This document shows positions 1 to 10,348 of a DNA stretch of 64,000 bases, one piece after another. How positions within the stretch are numbered: position 1 is the first letter of the stretch; each line of letters opens with the position of its first letter. Below the pieces are notes generated by a model. It saw only the letters and a program-made list of their open reading frames with translations. It made no database searches and was not told where the DNA came from. Location: positions 2,543,001 through 2,607,000 of the forward strand of contig NZ_JPOI01000001.1 of assembly GCF_000733845.1 (NCBI RefSeq). The letters run 5' to 3'. Source of the DNA: Geobacillus vulcani PSS1. GTDB lineage: Bacteria > Bacillota > Bacilli > Bacillales > Anoxybacillaceae. Both the position numbers and the translations under genes were made by a program.

Positions 1-482
1 GGATGGTGAACCCGGGGCACCATTACGGGCCAAATGTGGACGGATATGAATACTCACACTGGGGAACGTACCACTATGCTGACCGTGATGGAATCGGAGT
101 GGATCGGACAGTTGCGACAGGGACCGGATATACGGCGCAATATTTTCCGGAGAATGCGGCGATGTATGAATCGCTAGATACGTGTCCTGATGAGCTGCTT
201 TTATTTTTCCATCACGTTCCGTACACGCATCGGCTGCACTCTGGAGAAACAGTGATTCAACACATTTACAATACGCATTTTGAAGGGGTTGAGCAGGCGG
301 AACAGTTAAAGAAATGTTGGGAACGGCTCGAGGGGAAAATGGACGCGAAACGGTACCAGGATGTATTGGAACGGTTGACGATGCAAGTGGAGCATGCCAA
401 AGAGTGGCGCGATGTCATTAATACGTATTTTTATCGAAAGTCAGGGATCGATGATCAATATGGCCGGAAAATTTATCGATGA
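1..482 (+). CDS. aguA: Alpha-glucuronidase (GH67), C-terminal part only
   Basis: The reading frame is open from the window edge and ends at 482, so about 160 C-terminal residues of an enzyme usually near 680 residues are visible. The stretch rich in G, H, Y and W at the start, followed by a long helical tail ending in GRKIYR, matches Geobacillus AguA as I remember it. The family is intracellular and removes 4-O-methyl-glucuronic acid from the non-reducing end of aldouronic acids. The catalytic carboxylates lie upstream and cannot be checked here. Its stop overlaps an ATG of the next frame. It heads the glucuronate operon aguA-xynB-kdgK-kdgA-uxuR-uxaC-uxuA-uxuB. Confidence 0.9.
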   Translation, partial: MVNPGHHYGPNVDGYEYSHWGTYHYADRDGIGVDRTVATGTGYTAQYFPENAAMYESLDTCPDELLLFFHHVPYTHRLHSGETVIQHIYNTHFEGVEQAEQLKKCWERLEGKMDAKRYQDVLERLTMQVEHAKEWRDVINTYFYRKSGIDDQYGRKIYR

Positions 483-496
483 ATGGGGGAGAATTC

Positions 497-2011
497 ATGA
501 AAGTGATCCACGTGCCTACCAACGGGAAAGAGCAGTTTAAAAAGAACTGGAAATTTTGTGTTGGCACTGGGCGGCTTGGCCTCGCCTTGCAAAAAGAGTA
601 TCTCGATCATTTAAAGCTCGTGCAAGAGAAGATCGGATTTCAATACATCCGCGGTCACGGGCTGCTTTCCGATGATGTCGGAATTTACCGGGAAGTCGAA
701 ATCGACGGGGAAATGAGGCCGTTTTATAACTTTACGTATATCGATCGGATTTTCGATTCGTATTTAGCTTTGAACATTCGTCCATTTGTTGAGCTCGGAT
801 TTATGCCCTATGCGCTTGCGTCAGGAGACCAAACCGTTTTTTATTGGAAAGGCAATGTTACCCCGCCAAAAGATTATGACAAATGGCGAGATCTCATTGT
901 GGCAGTCGTTTCCCATTTTGTAGAGCGGTACGGAATCGAGGAAGTGCGGACATGGCCGTTTGAAGTATGGAACGAGCCTAATTTAGTAAATTTTTGGAAG
1001 GATGCGGATAAGGAAGCGTATTTCAAGCTTTATGAAGTAACAGCGAGAGCGGTAAAAAGCGTCGATCCACATCTGCAAGTAGGGGGACCGGCCATTTGTG
1101 GAGGAAGCGATGAATGGATTACGGACTTTCTTTGCTTCTGCGCTGAACGGAAAGTGCCGGTGGATTTTGTCAGCCGACATGCTTATACGTCGAAAGCCCC
1201 GCATAAGAAAACGTTTGAGTATTACTATCAAGAGCTGGAGCCGCCTGAAGATATGCTAGAGCAATTCAAAGCGGTGCGCGAGCGGATTCGCCAGTCTCCT
1301 TTTCCGCATTTACCGTTGCATATTACGGAATATAATACGTCATACAGTCCGATCAACCCGATTCATGACACGGCGCTCAATGCCGCCTACATCGCTCGCA
1401 TTTTGAGCGAAGGGGGAGATTACGTTGACTCGTTTTCGTATTGGACGTTTAGCGATGTGTTTGAGGAGATGGATGTGCCGAAAGCATTATTCCACGGCGG
1501 ATTCGGTTTAGTGGCGCTTCATTCGATTCCAAAACCAACCTTTCATGCATTCACGTTCTTTCAAGCTCTCGGTGAAGAGTTGCTTTATCGCGATTCGAAC
1601 ATGATCGTGACAAAGCGAAAAGACGGGTCGATCGCTGCTGTGCTATGGAACTTAGTCATGGAGAAAGGGGAGGAATGGGTCGAAGAGATGCAGCTAGTCA
1701 TTCCCGTTCCGTTTTCCGTAGCGTTTGTCAAACAACAAACGGTGAATGAGCAGTACGGAAACCCTTGGAGGGTTTGGAAGCAGATGGGACGGCCTCGCTT
1801 TCCAAACCGGCAAGCAGTGGAAACGTTGCGACAAGTCGCGCGTCCTCATGTCTCGACAGAGCAAAAAAAGGCAACGGATGGCATGATTCACTTATCTATC
1901 GCTCTATCCAAAAATGAAGTGACGTTAATTGAGATTGAACACGTTCGCGATGAAACAAGCACCTATGTCGGTTTAGATGATAGTGAAATGACAGCGTACT
2001 CTTCCGAATAA
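497..2011 (+). CDS. xynB: Beta-xylosidase, GH39, intracellular
   Basis: A 504-residue GH39 beta-xylosidase that releases xylose from short xylo-oligosaccharides with retention. The start at 497 is preferred over the in-frame ATG at 479 because GGGGGAG at 485-491 is well spaced for it and the length equals the known Geobacillus enzyme. Catalytic residues are visible: E160 in VWNEPN is the acid/base and E278 in HITEYN is the nucleophile. There is no signal peptide, so it acts on imported oligomers. It follows aguA directly, which fits stepwise debranching and hydrolysis of aldouronic acids. Confidence 0.96.
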   Translation: MKVIHVPTNGKEQFKKNWKFCVGTGRLGLALQKEYLDHLKLVQEKIGFQYIRGHGLLSDDVGIYREVEIDGEMRPFYNFTYIDRIFDSYLALNIRPFVELGFMPYALASGDQTVFYWKGNVTPPKDYDKWRDLIVAVVSHFVERYGIEEVRTWPFEVWNEPNLVNFWKDADKEAYFKLYEVTARAVKSVDPHLQVGGPAICGGSDEWITDFLCFCAERKVPVDFVSRHAYTSKAPHKKTFEYYYQELEPPEDMLEQFKAVRERIRQSPFPHLPLHITEYNTSYSPINPIHDTALNAAYIARILSEGGDYVDSFSYWTFSDVFEEMDVPKALFHGGFGLVALHSIPKPTFHAFTFFQALGEELLYRDSNMIVTKRKDGSIAAVLWNLVMEKGEEWVEEMQLVIPVPFSVAFVKQQTVNEQYGNPWRVWKQMGRPRFPNRQAVETLRQVARPHVSTEQKKATDGMIHLSIALSKNEVTLIEIEHVRDETSTYVGLDDSEMTAYSSE

Positions 2012-2040
2012 TATACAAATCGTTGCAATGGAGGGATCAG

Positions 2041-2994
2041 ATGGACGTCGTCACGATGGGGGAAGCGATGGCCGTATTTACACCGATCGGCGGTGGATTC
2101 ATGAGGCAGGCGGTCACTTTTACACGACGAATCGGCGGTGCGGAAGCGAATGTGGCTGTCGGCCTTGCCCGCTTAGGCCACCGTGTCGGTTGGATGAGCA
2201 AAGTGGGAGACGATGAGTTTGGGAAAGCGATTTTGTCTTTCCTGCAAGGAGAAGGCGTGGATGTCAGCCGAGTGAAAACGGATCCGAAGGCGCCAACAGG
2301 TATTTATTTTAAGGAAAAAAGGCGTCCGGGCGATACGAGGGTGTATTACTATCGCCAAGGATCGGCGGCAAGCCGGTTAACCCCTAATGATTTGGATGAG
2401 GAATATATCGCTAGAGCGAAGTATTTGCATATTACCGGAATTACTCCGGCGCTTAGCAGAGATTGTTATGAAACGATTGTTGCGGCCATGGCCATGGCTC
2501 GCCGCCACGGAGTGAACATTGTCTTTGACCCGAATGTGCGGTTGAAGCTATGGCCGAAAGTGGAGGAAGCGCGAGAAGTGCTTCTTCAGCTCGCCGCCCA
2601 AGCGGATATCATTCTCCCCGGGGCTGCCGAAGCTGCGTTTTTGCTTGGCGACCAATCGGTGGAAGAGTGGGGAAACCAGCTGTTGACCGAGGGTGCATCT
2701 CTGGTGGTCATCAAGTTAGGAGCCAGTGGGGCGCATTATTTTACGCATACCTACCACGAATATGTGCCAGGGTTCCCTGTGGACAAGGTGGTGGATCCTG
2801 TGGGTGCGGGGGATGGATTTGCGGCCGGGTTGTTATCAGGATTGCTTGATGGTCTTCCCTTGACCGAAGCGGTTCGACGGGCGAATGCCGTTGGAGCACT
2901 GGCAACGATGGTTGAAGGAGATGCGGAAGGCATGCCTGAACGGGATGAGGTAGAACGATTAATGGGACAACAAGGGGAAGATGTGACTCGGTAG
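2041..2994 (+). CDS. kdgK: 2-keto-3-deoxygluconate kinase (PfkB family)
   Basis: A ribokinase/PfkB family sugar kinase of 317 residues that phosphorylates 2-keto-3-deoxygluconate to KDPG in the hexuronate pathway. The N-terminal GEAMAVFTP and GGAEANVAVGLARLG segments and the C-terminal anion-hole signature DPVGAGDGFAAG (about residues 245-256, Asp being the catalytic base) are diagnostic. The start at 2041 sits 5-6 bases after GGAGGG; an in-frame ATG at 2023 lacks such a site. It lies between xynB and kdgA, so the substrate assignment rests partly on context. Confidence 0.94.
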   Translation: MDVVTMGEAMAVFTPIGGGFMRQAVTFTRRIGGAEANVAVGLARLGHRVGWMSKVGDDEFGKAILSFLQGEGVDVSRVKTDPKAPTGIYFKEKRRPGDTRVYYYRQGSAASRLTPNDLDEEYIARAKYLHITGITPALSRDCYETIVAAMAMARRHGVNIVFDPNVRLKLWPKVEEAREVLLQLAAQADIILPGAAEAAFLLGDQSVEEWGNQLLTEGASLVVIKLGASGAHYFTHTYHEYVPGFPVDKVVDPVGAGDGFAAGLLSGLLDGLPLTEAVRRANAVGALATMVEGDAEGMPERDEVERLMGQQGEDVTR

Positions 2995-3017
2995 GAGTGA
3001 AGGAGGGGCAAATTTCG

Positions 3018-3692
3018 ATGAATGCATTGACAATGATCAAAGACATCGGCATCGTTCCCGTATTCCGCGGTGCGACACCAGATCGGATTCTTCCGATCGC
3101 TTCTGCGCTGCAACGAGGAGGGATTCCGATTCTGGAAATTACGATGGAAACCGATCGAGCGCTCGAGGCTTTAGAAAGAGCGGTGTGCGAATGCAGGGGA
3201 ATGGTCATCGGGGCAGGAACGGTGCTGGATGCCGAAACAGCTCGGCAGGCCATTGCTGCTGGGGCGCAATTTATCGTCTCCCCCTCTCTCGCGATTGATG
3301 TTATAGAGGTTGCAAAGCAACACCACGTTGTCATGATCGCTGGCGGATTAACCCCAACCGAAATCGTCACGGCTTTTCAACATGGTGCGGATATGGTAAA
3401 AGTGTTCCCTGCCCATGTGTTTGGACCGAGCTATATTCGCAGCTTAAAAGAGCCGCTTGCCCATATTCCCTTGATAGCCACCGGGGGGATTCAGTTCAAA
3501 ACGGTTGTAGAGTATATCAACGCGGGAGTGGATGCTGTGGGGGTCGGAAATGCGTTGGTCCCCTCTAAGGGTGGCGTAAGCGAAGAGCAATGGGAAGAAG
3601 TGGCCGCCCGCGCTGCCCAGTGGGTTTCGGCCGTGCAGACAGAAAGAAGAAAGAACGCTAAAGGAGGAAGTAGCGGGAAACTTGGAAAGTAA
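3018..3692 (+). CDS. kdgA: KDPG aldolase (2-keto-3-deoxy-6-phosphogluconate aldolase)
   Basis: A class I KDPG/KHG aldolase of 224 residues that splits KDPG into pyruvate and glyceraldehyde 3-phosphate. The family features are present: PVFRG near the N-terminus, EITMET with the catalytic Glu, GAGTVLD, and MVKVFPA, whose Lys forms the Schiff base. The start at 3018 follows AGGAGGGG at 3001-3008; a GTG at 2997 in the same frame is less likely. It is the last catabolic step of glucuronate use and sits directly after kdgK. Confidence 0.95.
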   Translation: MNALTMIKDIGIVPVFRGATPDRILPIASALQRGGIPILEITMETDRALEALERAVCECRGMVIGAGTVLDAETARQAIAAGAQFIVSPSLAIDVIEVAKQHHVVMIAGGLTPTEIVTAFQHGADMVKVFPAHVFGPSYIRSLKEPLAHIPLIATGGIQFKTVVEYINAGVDAVGVGNALVPSKGGVSEEQWEEVAARAAQWVSAVQTERRKNAKGGSSGKLGK

Positions 3693-3785
3693 TTATTTTT
3701 TTACTACTATAGGTAAAAAATGAAATCATCGATTTTATCTATCACTGACATACGAGGATATTGGATCAAAAAGGAGAATGAAACG

Positions 3786-4484
3786 ATGATGTTTACCGCC
3801 CAACAAAGTCAACAGATTAAAAGCTCGATCAGAGGATCGGCCCGCGATCAGTTGTATGAAATGCTAAAGGAAAAAATTTTGCGTCTCGAGCTTGAACCGG
3901 GCACGAAAATTTCGGAGAAAGAAATCGCAGAACAACTGCATATTAGCCGCACTCCAGTCAGAGAGGCGTTTTTAAAGTTGGCGCAAGAAGAATTGCTTGA
4001 TATCATTCCGCAAAGCGGCACCATTGTTTCACGCATCAATTTGGAGCACGTGGAAGAAGGCAGGTTTATTCGAGAAATTGTTGAAAAGGAAGTGGCGGCT
4101 CTGGCGTGTCAAACGTTTCGTCAAGACCAGTTGTTCGAGTTGGAAAAAAACATTGCGATGCAAGAGCTATGCGCCGAGAAAGGAAATTCTCTCGAGCTGT
4201 TTGAACTTGACGAGCGATTTCACCAACTCATTTATGATGGTTGTCGGATGTCGCGTTCATGGAAGATGGTCCAAAGTCTCAACGGACATTTTAATCGTTT
4301 GCGTGTGCTGCGGTTGTCTGCGAATTTGGATTGGAGCATTATTATTTCTCATCATAAACAAATTTACCGTCTGATTGCGGATAAAGAGGCGGAAAAAGTG
4401 CGACAGGTAATGGAGGAGCATTTGCGTCTTGTCGAGATTGAAAAAGACGTGCTGAAAAGGCAATACCCTCATTATTTTGTCTAA
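3786..4484 (+). CDS. uxuR: GntR/FadR-type regulator of the glucuronate operon
   Basis: A 232-residue regulator with an N-terminal winged helix (REKIL-type entry, then EKEIAEQLHISRTPVREAFL at about residues 42-61) and a C-terminal all-helical FCD ligand domain carrying metal-binding style Asp and His residues (DERFHQL and SHHKQIY). Such proteins repress hexuronate genes and release DNA when a pathway intermediate binds. The start at 3786 has AAAGGAG 10 bases upstream; an in-frame ATG at 3720 would add 22 residues. Position inside the operon between kdgA and uxaC supports UxuR. The stop codon overlaps the left end of a dispersed repeat. Confidence 0.9.
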   Translation: MMFTAQQSQQIKSSIRGSARDQLYEMLKEKILRLELEPGTKISEKEIAEQLHISRTPVREAFLKLAQEELLDIIPQSGTIVSRINLEHVEEGRFIREIVEKEVAALACQTFRQDQLFELEKNIAMQELCAEKGNSLELFELDERFHQLIYDGCRMSRSWKMVQSLNGHFNRLRVLRLSANLDWSIIISHHKQIYRLIADKEAEKVRQVMEEHLRLVEIEKDVLKRQYPHYFV

Positions 4485-4618
4485 AAGGCCGGTGAAAAAC
4501 GGCTGCCACGAGCAAATCAGTGGCATTTCGTCAAAAAAGAAGGTTGATTTCGCCAGTCTTTTCTAACGGAGAAATAGGTGGAATAGAAGTATTTTGTACG
4601 AAATCACCGCCCCTCTAA
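4481..4618. repeat. Dispersed inverted-end repeat, copy A
   Basis: A roughly 138 bp element with ends CTAAAAGGCCGGTGAAAAAC and a right end reading AAATCACCGCCCCTCTAA, which is an imperfect inverted repeat of the left end. It begins on the uxuR stop codon. Its interior diverges from the better preserved copies near 15.7 kb, 35.4 kb and 49 kb. No coding capacity is visible. Confidence 0.65.
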
Positions 4619-4740
4619 AGGGCTGACGAAAAACCGCTGCTTCCCTTGAACGATGGGGAACGTGTGCACCGAAGGGCCGATGCTACAGGATTGTTTTCTT
4701 TGAGAAATGATACTGAAAGCGGCATACTCCCTTAAACGAA
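4615..4740. repeat. Dispersed inverted-end repeat, degenerate copy B
   Basis: This copy starts where copy A ends (CTAAAGGGCTGACGAAAAAC) and its interior resembles the reverse complement of the copy at 35420-35558: CGATGCTACAGGATTG then TTTGAGAAATGATACTG then AAAGCGG. The right inverted end is lost. Copies A and B fill most of the 400 bp between uxuR and uxaC. Confidence 0.55.
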
Positions 4741-4884
4741 ACTATTGACGTGAGAGCAAAGCAGCTTCATCTGACTGCCAACAACAGGATGTTCCTTGCG
4801 TGCGAACGATCGATACGGCCGCTCTTTCTCTTGATGATCGAACGCGGTGCCGAGCATATAGGGACAGGAAGGAGGAACGGATTC

Positions 4885-6288
4885 TTGGCAGCATTCATTC
4901 ACGACCATTTTCTGTTGCAAAACAAACATGCCGAAGTGTTGTACCATGACTATGCCAAAAGGTTGCCGATCATTGATTATCATTGCCATTTAAGCGCGAA
5001 GGAGATTGCCGAGGACCGACGATTTCACGACATGACAGAGCTTTGGCTTGAGGGAGATCATTACAAATGGCGAGCGATGCGCGCGCTCGGGGTCGAGGAA
5101 AAATACATTACCGGAAGCGCTTCGCCTGAGGAGAAATTTCAGGCATGGGCGAAAACGGTGCCGTATTGCATCGGAAACCCGCTCTATCATTGGACGCATT
5201 TAGAATTAAAACGCTATTTCCAAGTTGATGCCTTGCTCAGCGAGCGAACGTGGAGGGACATATGGACTCATTGCAACGAATTGCTCCAGCAAGAAGGGTA
5301 TTCGGCCCGTTCTTTCATTCTTCAATCGAATGTAGAATGGATCGGAACGACGGATGATCCACTCGATGACCTAATGGATCATCGAAAAATCGCCCAAGAC
5401 CCGTCGTTTTCGGTGAAAGTTGTGCCATCATTTCGGCCTGATGCTGTGTTTGAAATTAACCGTTCGTCCTTCTTCGATTACGTAAGCAAGCTAGGGGAAG
5501 CGGCCGGGCTGGCGATCGACAGTTATGGCCACCTATTGCAAGCACTCGAAAACCGGGTTTACTATTTTCATGATTCAGGGTGTCGGATAGCCGATCACGG
5601 TCTCGAATCGATGCCGTACGCTGAATGTACCTTGGATGAGGCGAGTGCCATTTTTCAAAAAAGAAAAGAGGGGTTTGCTCTCAGTCAAGAAGAGAACGAA
5701 AAATATCAAACGTTCACGTTATGTTTCTTAGCGCGTTTATATCATTCTCTTGGGTGGGTGATGCAGCTCCATATAGGCTCGATTCGGAATACAAACCAAA
5801 AGCGGTTTCAACAGTTGGGGCCGAATACAGGATACGATTCAATTAACGACTTTTTCCTGGCCCGGCCGTTAAATGCTTTTCTGAATCGATTGGAATATGA
5901 AGGGCAGTTGCCGAAAACGATTTTGTATACATTAAACCCCGCTTACAACTATATTGTCGCGTCAACGATTGGCAACTTTCCCGCCGAAGGAATAAAAGGG
6001 AAAGTCCAATTTGGGGCAGCTTGGTGGTTTAACGACCATCGGGATGGCATCATTCGCCATCTTCGCGATCTAGCGAATGTCGGCCTATTCAGCACATTCG
6101 TTGGGATGTTGACCGACTCAAGAAGCTTCCTATCTTATGTGCGCCATGAATATTTTCGCCGGATTTTATGCAATGAGATCGGGGCTTGGATTGAAAAAGG
6201 GGAGGTTCCGCAAGATTACGAGTTTTTAGGAAAAATCGTTCAAGACATTTGTTATTTCAATGCGAAACAATACTTTGATTTGGTGTGA
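4885..6288 (+). CDS. uxaC: Glucuronate isomerase
   Basis: Uronate isomerase of 467 residues, converting D-glucuronate to D-fructuronate. An amidohydrolase-like metal site is seen in [12 protein letters not shown] near residue 32, and the family sequence [13 protein letters not shown] and [16 protein letters not shown] is present. I chose TTG at 4885 because GGAAGGAGG lies at 4867-4875 and the encoded N-terminus ([24 protein letters not shown]) has the normal family form. The frame is open further upstream to 4750, but that extension is low-complexity noise in the repeat region. Next gene uxuA starts 20 bases after the stop. Confidence 0.93.
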   Translation: MAAFIHDHFLLQNKHAEVLYHDYAKRLPIIDYHCHLSAKEIAEDRRFHDMTELWLEGDHYKWRAMRALGVEEKYITGSASPEEKFQAWAKTVPYCIGNPLYHWTHLELKRYFQVDALLSERTWRDIWTHCNELLQQEGYSARSFILQSNVEWIGTTDDPLDDLMDHRKIAQDPSFSVKVVPSFRPDAVFEINRSSFFDYVSKLGEAAGLAIDSYGHLLQALENRVYYFHDSGCRIADHGLESMPYAECTLDEASAIFQKRKEGFALSQEENEKYQTFTLCFLARLYHSLGWVMQLHIGSIRNTNQKRFQQLGPNTGYDSINDFFLARPLNAFLNRLEYEGQLPKTILYTLNPAYNYIVASTIGNFPAEGIKGKVQFGAAWWFNDHRDGIIRHLRDLANVGLFSTFVGMLTDSRSFLSYVRHEYFRRILCNEIGAWIEKGEVPQDYEFLGKIVQDICYFNAKQYFDLV

Positions 6289-6307
6289 ATGGGGGATCGA
6301 ACGTGTC

Positions 6308-7423
6308 ATGAGAATGACGTTTCGTTGGTTCGGCAAGGATTATGATACGGTTTCATTAGATCATATTCGCCAGATTCCCGGAGTCGAAGGGATTGTCGGG
6401 GCGTTGTATCACATCCCGGTCGGGGAAGTATGGCCGCTAGAAGACATAGTGGAATTGAAACGGCAAGTGAACGAAAAAGGCTTTCATCTTGAGGTGATTG
6501 AGAGTGTCAACGTTCATGAAGATATTAAACTCGGCCTGCCTTCGCGGCAGCGGTATATCGAAAACTATAAACAAACGATCCGCAACTTGGCGAAAGCTGG
6601 GGTGAAAGTGATTTGTTATAATTTTATGCCCATTTTCGATTGGACGCGTTCCGATTTGGCGAAAAGGCGTCCTGACGGATCGACAGTGCTCGCCTACGAG
6701 AAGCGAAAAATTGAACAAATTGCTCCGGAGGAGATGATCCGACGCATCGAAAATGGAGCAAATGGATTTTTGCTTCCGGGATGGGAGCCAGAACGGTTGA
6801 AAACGATTAAACCACTTTTTGCCCTCTATAAAGGAGTGACAGAGGACGATTTGTTTGATCATTTGCGTTACTTCTTGGAGCACATTATTCCGGTCGCGGA
6901 AGAATGCGGCGTTCGAATGGCGCTTCACCCCGATGATCCTCCATGGTCGGTGTTCGGGCTGCCGCGGATTGCGACGAATAAGGAAAATTTAGATCGGATT
7001 GTTCGCTTGGTCGACAGCCCGGCGAATGGGTTAACGTTATGCTCCGGTTCGCTTGGAGCCAATCCGGACAATGATGTTTCCGAGATTTTCCGCTACTTTT
7101 TACGTATGGATCGCGTGCCGTTTGCTCATGTACGCAATATCGAGATTCATGAAAACGGCGATTTTGAGGAAACGTCCCATCGGAGCTGTGACGGTTCATT
7201 AAATATATGTGAGATCGTCAAAGCGTTGCATGAAGCGAATTTTCGAGGATACATCCGTCCCGATCACGGCCGGATGATTTGGGGGGAACAAGCGCGTCCC
7301 GGCTACGGGTTGTATGACCGGGCACTCGGCATTATGTATTTGCTCGGGATTTGGGACAGTTTAGAAAATGAGAAAAGAAAGCGGGAAGGAGAGAAAGCAT
7401 GCTCCCCATCCATCCAAGTCTAA
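6308..7423 (+). CDS. uxuA: D-mannonate dehydratase
   Basis: A 371-residue mannonate dehydratase that makes 2-keto-3-deoxygluconate from D-mannonate, feeding kdgK. The family features are [20 protein letters not shown] at the start, the metal ligand region [11 protein letters not shown], and [11 protein letters not shown] near the C-terminus. The ATG at 6308 follows GGGGGAT at 6290-6296. Its 3' end overlaps uxuB by 25 bases, so the two are probably translationally coupled. Confidence 0.94.
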   Translation: MRMTFRWFGKDYDTVSLDHIRQIPGVEGIVGALYHIPVGEVWPLEDIVELKRQVNEKGFHLEVIESVNVHEDIKLGLPSRQRYIENYKQTIRNLAKAGVKVICYNFMPIFDWTRSDLAKRRPDGSTVLAYEKRKIEQIAPEEMIRRIENGANGFLLPGWEPERLKTIKPLFALYKGVTEDDLFDHLRYFLEHIIPVAEECGVRMALHPDDPPWSVFGLPRIATNKENLDRIVRLVDSPANGLTLCSGSLGANPDNDVSEIFRYFLRMDRVPFAHVRNIEIHENGDFEETSHRSCDGSLNICEIVKALHEANFRGYIRPDHGRMIWGEQARPGYGLYDRALGIMYLLGIWDSLENEKRKREGEKACSPSIQV

Positions 7424-8244
7424 AGGGAAAAGTGGCGGTTGTCACAGGCGGAGGCGGAGTGTTATGCAGCTGCATGGCAAAAGAGCTGGCCCGTCAAGGG
7501 ATGAAAGTAGTGATCTTGAATCGAACATTGGAGAAAGCGGAAAAAGTCAAGAATGAGATTGTTGAACAAGGGGGAGAGGCGTTGGCTATTTCGTGTGACG
7601 TACTCGATGTTGAACGTGTTAGGCGGGCGGCGGAAACGGTAGCGGAAGTATACGGACCTTGCGATGTTTTAATTAACGGAGCGGGTGGCAACCATCCACA
7701 GGGGATCACCACAAAGGAAACGTTAGAGATGGCTGATCTTGAAAATCAAGAAGTAACAACATTTTTTGACTTAACCACGGAAGGGTTTTCTTATGTTTTT
7801 GACGTCAATATTCTTGGGACGATCATTCCGACGCAGCAATTTCTGAAACAGATGGTCGGTAGGGGAGGAACGATTATCAATATTTCTTCGATGAGCGCCC
7901 CGCGCCCGATGACGAAAGTGCCGGCGTACAGCGCAGCCAAAGCGGGGATTGAAAACTTCACCAAATGGCTCGCCGTGCACGTGGCCGAAGTCGGGGTTCG
8001 CGTCAACGCCATTGCCCCCGGGTTCTTTTTGACGAAGCAAAACGAACATTTGCTCAAGCAGCCCGATGGATCGTATAGCGAGCGGACAAAAAAAATCTTG
8101 GCGCATACGCCAATGGGGCGGCTAGGTAGACCAGAAGATTTGTTAGGAACGCTTCTTTGGCTTGTCGATGATCAAACAAGCGGGTTCGTCACCGGCACTG
8201 TGATCCCAGTTGACGGAGGATTTTTAGCTTATGCCGGAGTTTGA
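7399..8244 (+). CDS. uxuB: D-mannonate oxidoreductase (SDR family)
   Basis: A short-chain dehydrogenase of 281 residues with a Rossmann glycine motif ([14 protein letters not shown], about residues 13-26), the NGAGG segment, a catalytic Ser in NISSMSAP and the YSAAK Tyr/Lys pair. In Bacillus-type hexuronate pathways this SDR reduces fructuronate to mannonate, unlike the unrelated enterobacterial UxuB. It overlaps uxuA and closes the operon. GGAAGGAG precedes the start. Substrate is inferred from context. Confidence 0.88.
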   Translation: MLPIHPSLKGKVAVVTGGGGVLCSCMAKELARQGMKVVILNRTLEKAEKVKNEIVEQGGEALAISCDVLDVERVRRAAETVAEVYGPCDVLINGAGGNHPQGITTKETLEMADLENQEVTTFFDLTTEGFSYVFDVNILGTIIPTQQFLKQMVGRGGTIINISSMSAPRPMTKVPAYSAAKAGIENFTKWLAVHVAEVGVRVNAIAPGFFLTKQNEHLLKQPDGSYSERTKKILAHTPMGRLGRPEDLLGTLLWLVDDQTSGFVTGTVIPVDGGFLAYAGV

Positions 8245-8277
8245 AGGGAGAATAAACAAAGTCTCCCTTCTTTTTTC
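8243..8277 (+). terminator. Rho-independent terminator of the glucuronate operon
   Basis: GAAGGGAG pairs with CTCCCTTC across a 12-base loop and is followed by six T residues. It overlaps the uxuB stop codon region. Confidence 0.88.
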
Positions 8278-8321
8278 GTCTTATGTTATACTGATTTTAG
8301 CAAAAAAATTAAAGGTGATGA

Positions 8322-8978
8322 ATGATGCGCACTGGTCTGTTGGACGGGAAGCTTTATCGGGCGTGCGAATGGGTGACAAGGCTCGCATACGTTAACTTGT
8401 TGTGGATTTTTTTTACTATTATCGGGCTGGTGATCTTCGGGATTGCTCCTGCGACAGTGGCGCTATTTACCGTTATAAGGAAATGGATATTTTTTCACGA
8501 TACAGAGATTCCTGTGTTGAAAACGTTCGCCCGCACGTATAAGCGCGAATTTTGGCGAGCCAATCGGATCGGTTTGTTTCTTTTGGCAATGGGGTATATT
8601 TTTTACGTTGATATGCTTTATCTCGCTCATGTTTCGCCGGAATGGAAATTTCCATTTTCTGTAGCCTTGCTCGTCGTTTTTCTTTTTTATACCGTTGTAT
8701 TGTTGTATGTGTTTCCGCTTTATGTCCATTACGAATTGCGTTTCTGGCAATATATGAAGTATGCTTTGTTGATCGGAATGGCCAATCCGCTTATGACACT
8801 TGTCATGTTGATTGGCCTCGGAATTCTGTTGTTCGTCCTCATGTATATTCCTGGGCTGATTCCGTTTTTCAGCATCAGCACGATGGCTTTGGTCGTGATG
8901 GGCACTGCATTGCGCGTATTTCGAAAAATGGAGGAAAAGATCCATGGGCAGCACGATCTGCCCTCCACCCGGGGATGA
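8322..8978 (+). CDS. DUF624 (YesL-like) membrane protein
   Basis: A 218-residue membrane protein of the DUF624/YesL family, with about five hydrophobic segments; the first spans LAYVNLLWIFFTIIGLVIFG and the last is near residues 170-195. Family members lie beside polysaccharide utilisation and sugar ABC transporter genes in Bacillus, but their activity is unknown. AAAGGTGATG precedes the ATG. It has its own transcription start region after the uxuB terminator, and GGGGATGAAAATCCCC plus T residues follows the gene at about 8971-8990. The IS110 element lies just downstream. Confidence 0.75.
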   Translation: MMRTGLLDGKLYRACEWVTRLAYVNLLWIFFTIIGLVIFGIAPATVALFTVIRKWIFFHDTEIPVLKTFARTYKREFWRANRIGLFLLAMGYIFYVDMLYLAHVSPEWKFPFSVALLVVFLFYTVVLLYVFPLYVHYELRFWQYMKYALLIGMANPLMTLVMLIGLGILLFVLMYIPGLIPFFSISTMALVVMGTALRVFRKMEEKIHGQHDLPSTRG

Positions 8979-9039
8979 AAATCCCCCTTTTCTTCCCATA
9001 ATGAAGAATAGGCGCAAACAGTTCAACAGGACGTTATGC

Positions 9040-9211
9040 TTAATGGTGGCTTAGACCCTGTACGGAAAAGTGTTTGAATCCACTGGGTGCACCACCCATT
9101 GTCCGCCCTTTCCTGTGATAGAGGAAAGGTGACGACGAACGGAAAACTGCCGCATGTCTCCCGTGGATTCGCTGTTTGCGCACTCCATCATCGAAAAGGA
9201 GGCGTTTCATC
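9040..9211 (+). ncRNA. Probable bridge RNA region of the IS110 element
   Basis: IS110-group elements carry a bridge RNA in the non-coding left end; this stretch has the right position and length. Two clear stem-loops are visible: CCTTTCCT/AGGAAAGG with a 7-base loop near 9110-9132, and TGGGTG/CCACCCA near 9084-9100. Target-binding and donor-binding loops cannot be assigned without the empty site. Confidence 0.4.
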
Positions 9212-10348
9212 ATGGATGTCATCTATCCTCGCTGCGCAGGATTGGATGTTCATACCGAAACTATTGTCGCTTGTGCCCTATGGGAAGAAGAGGGGGAGAT
9301 TCAAAAGGAGATCCAAACGTTCTCAACGTTCTCGAAAGGGCTTGGCGACCTGCTCGAGTGGCTCGAAGACCATGGGGTCACCCATGTCGCCATGGAATCC
9401 ACCGGCGTGTATTGGAAACCGGTCTTTGCCTTCCTCGAGGGCTATGTCGACTTGACTTTGGCCAATCCGCAGCGGATCAAAAATGTCCCGGGAAGAAAAA
9501 CCGATGTCTCTGACGCCGAGTGGATCGCCAAGCTGCTCCGCCATGGACTCATTGAAAAAAGTTTCGTCCCCCCAGCGCCGATTCGTGAACTGCGGGATTT
9601 TACCCGCCTGCGCAAAAAGTGGGTCGGACAGTTGAGTTCAGAGAAAAACCGGATTCAAAAAGTGCTGGAGTCTTCCAATGTCAAGCTGGGCTCCGTCCTC
9701 TCGGATCTCTTCGGCGTTTCCGGACGAAACATCCTTGCCCGGCTGCTCGAGAAGGGATACGTGGACAAGGACGAGCTGGATCAATGCCTGCGCGGCAGGC
9801 TCAAAACGAAAAAGCAGGCGGTGTACGATTCGCTGCTGGGCACCTTGACCGAACATGAGCTCTGTCTCCTTCGCCTCTTGTGGAAACACGTGGAGGAATG
9901 CGAGCGGCTCATCGAAGAAGTCGACCAGCACATCGACCGCCTGCTCGAGCCGTATCGGGAGGAAGTGGACTTACTGATGACCATGCCTGGAATCAAAAAA
10001 CAAACCGCCGCCGTCATCATCGCCGAGATGGGAACCGACATGAGCGTCTTTGAAACGCCGGAACGGGCGGCTTCATGGACGGGGTTGTCCCCCGGCAACC
10101 ATGAAAGCGCCGGAAAGCGAAAGAGCACGCGCACCACCAAAGGCAATCCCCATCTTCGATCAGCGTTATGCGAGGCGGCATGGTCAGCAGCTCGATCCAA
10201 GACACATCCCTTGTCCCGAAAATTTTGGTCGTTGGCGGCCCGATGCGGGAAGAAAAAAGCCCTCATCGCCACGGCTCGACGAATGTTGGTGATCATCTTT
10301 TGCATGATCTCCCGCAAAGAGTCGTTCCGCCAACCACAACTCATTTAG
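9212..10348 (+). CDS. IS110-family DEDD transposase
   Basis: A 378-residue transposase. The N-terminal RuvC-like domain shows D12 in AGLDVH, Glu in AMESTGVYW and the Asp pair in GRKTDVSDAEW. The C-terminal Tnp_20 domain shows MPGIKKQTAAVIIAEMG and SPGNHESAGKRKS, with the conserved serine. The start follows AAAAGGAGG at 9194-9202. The tail after MISRKESF is shorter than in several Geobacillus relatives I recall, so a small C-terminal truncation is possible. Otherwise it looks intact. Confidence 0.92.
   Translation: MDVIYPRCAGLDVHTETIVACALWEEEGEIQKEIQTFSTFSKGLGDLLEWLEDHGVTHVAMESTGVYWKPVFAFLEGYVDLTLANPQRIKNVPGRKTDVSDAEWIAKLLRHGLIEKSFVPPAPIRELRDFTRLRKKWVGQLSSEKNRIQKVLESSNVKLGSVLSDLFGVSGRNILARLLEKGYVDKDELDQCLRGRLKTKKQAVYDSLLGTLTEHELCLLRLLWKHVEECERLIEEVDQHIDRLLEPYREEVDLLMTMPGIKKQTAAVIIAEMGTDMSVFETPERAASWTGLSPGNHESAGKRKSTRTTKGNPHLRSALCEAAWSAARSKTHPLSRKFWSLAARCGKKKALIATARRMLVIIFCMISRKESFRQPQLI

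Noticed and set aside
2741..3370. Long minus-strand open frame across kdgK and kdgA
   Set aside because: It lies wholly antisense to two clear family genes, lacks a binding site and has the odd composition of a shadow frame.
4750..4884. 45-residue N-terminal extension of UxaC
   Set aside because: It starts in the repeat-rich leader with no binding site; TTG 4885 has GGAAGGAGG at proper distance.
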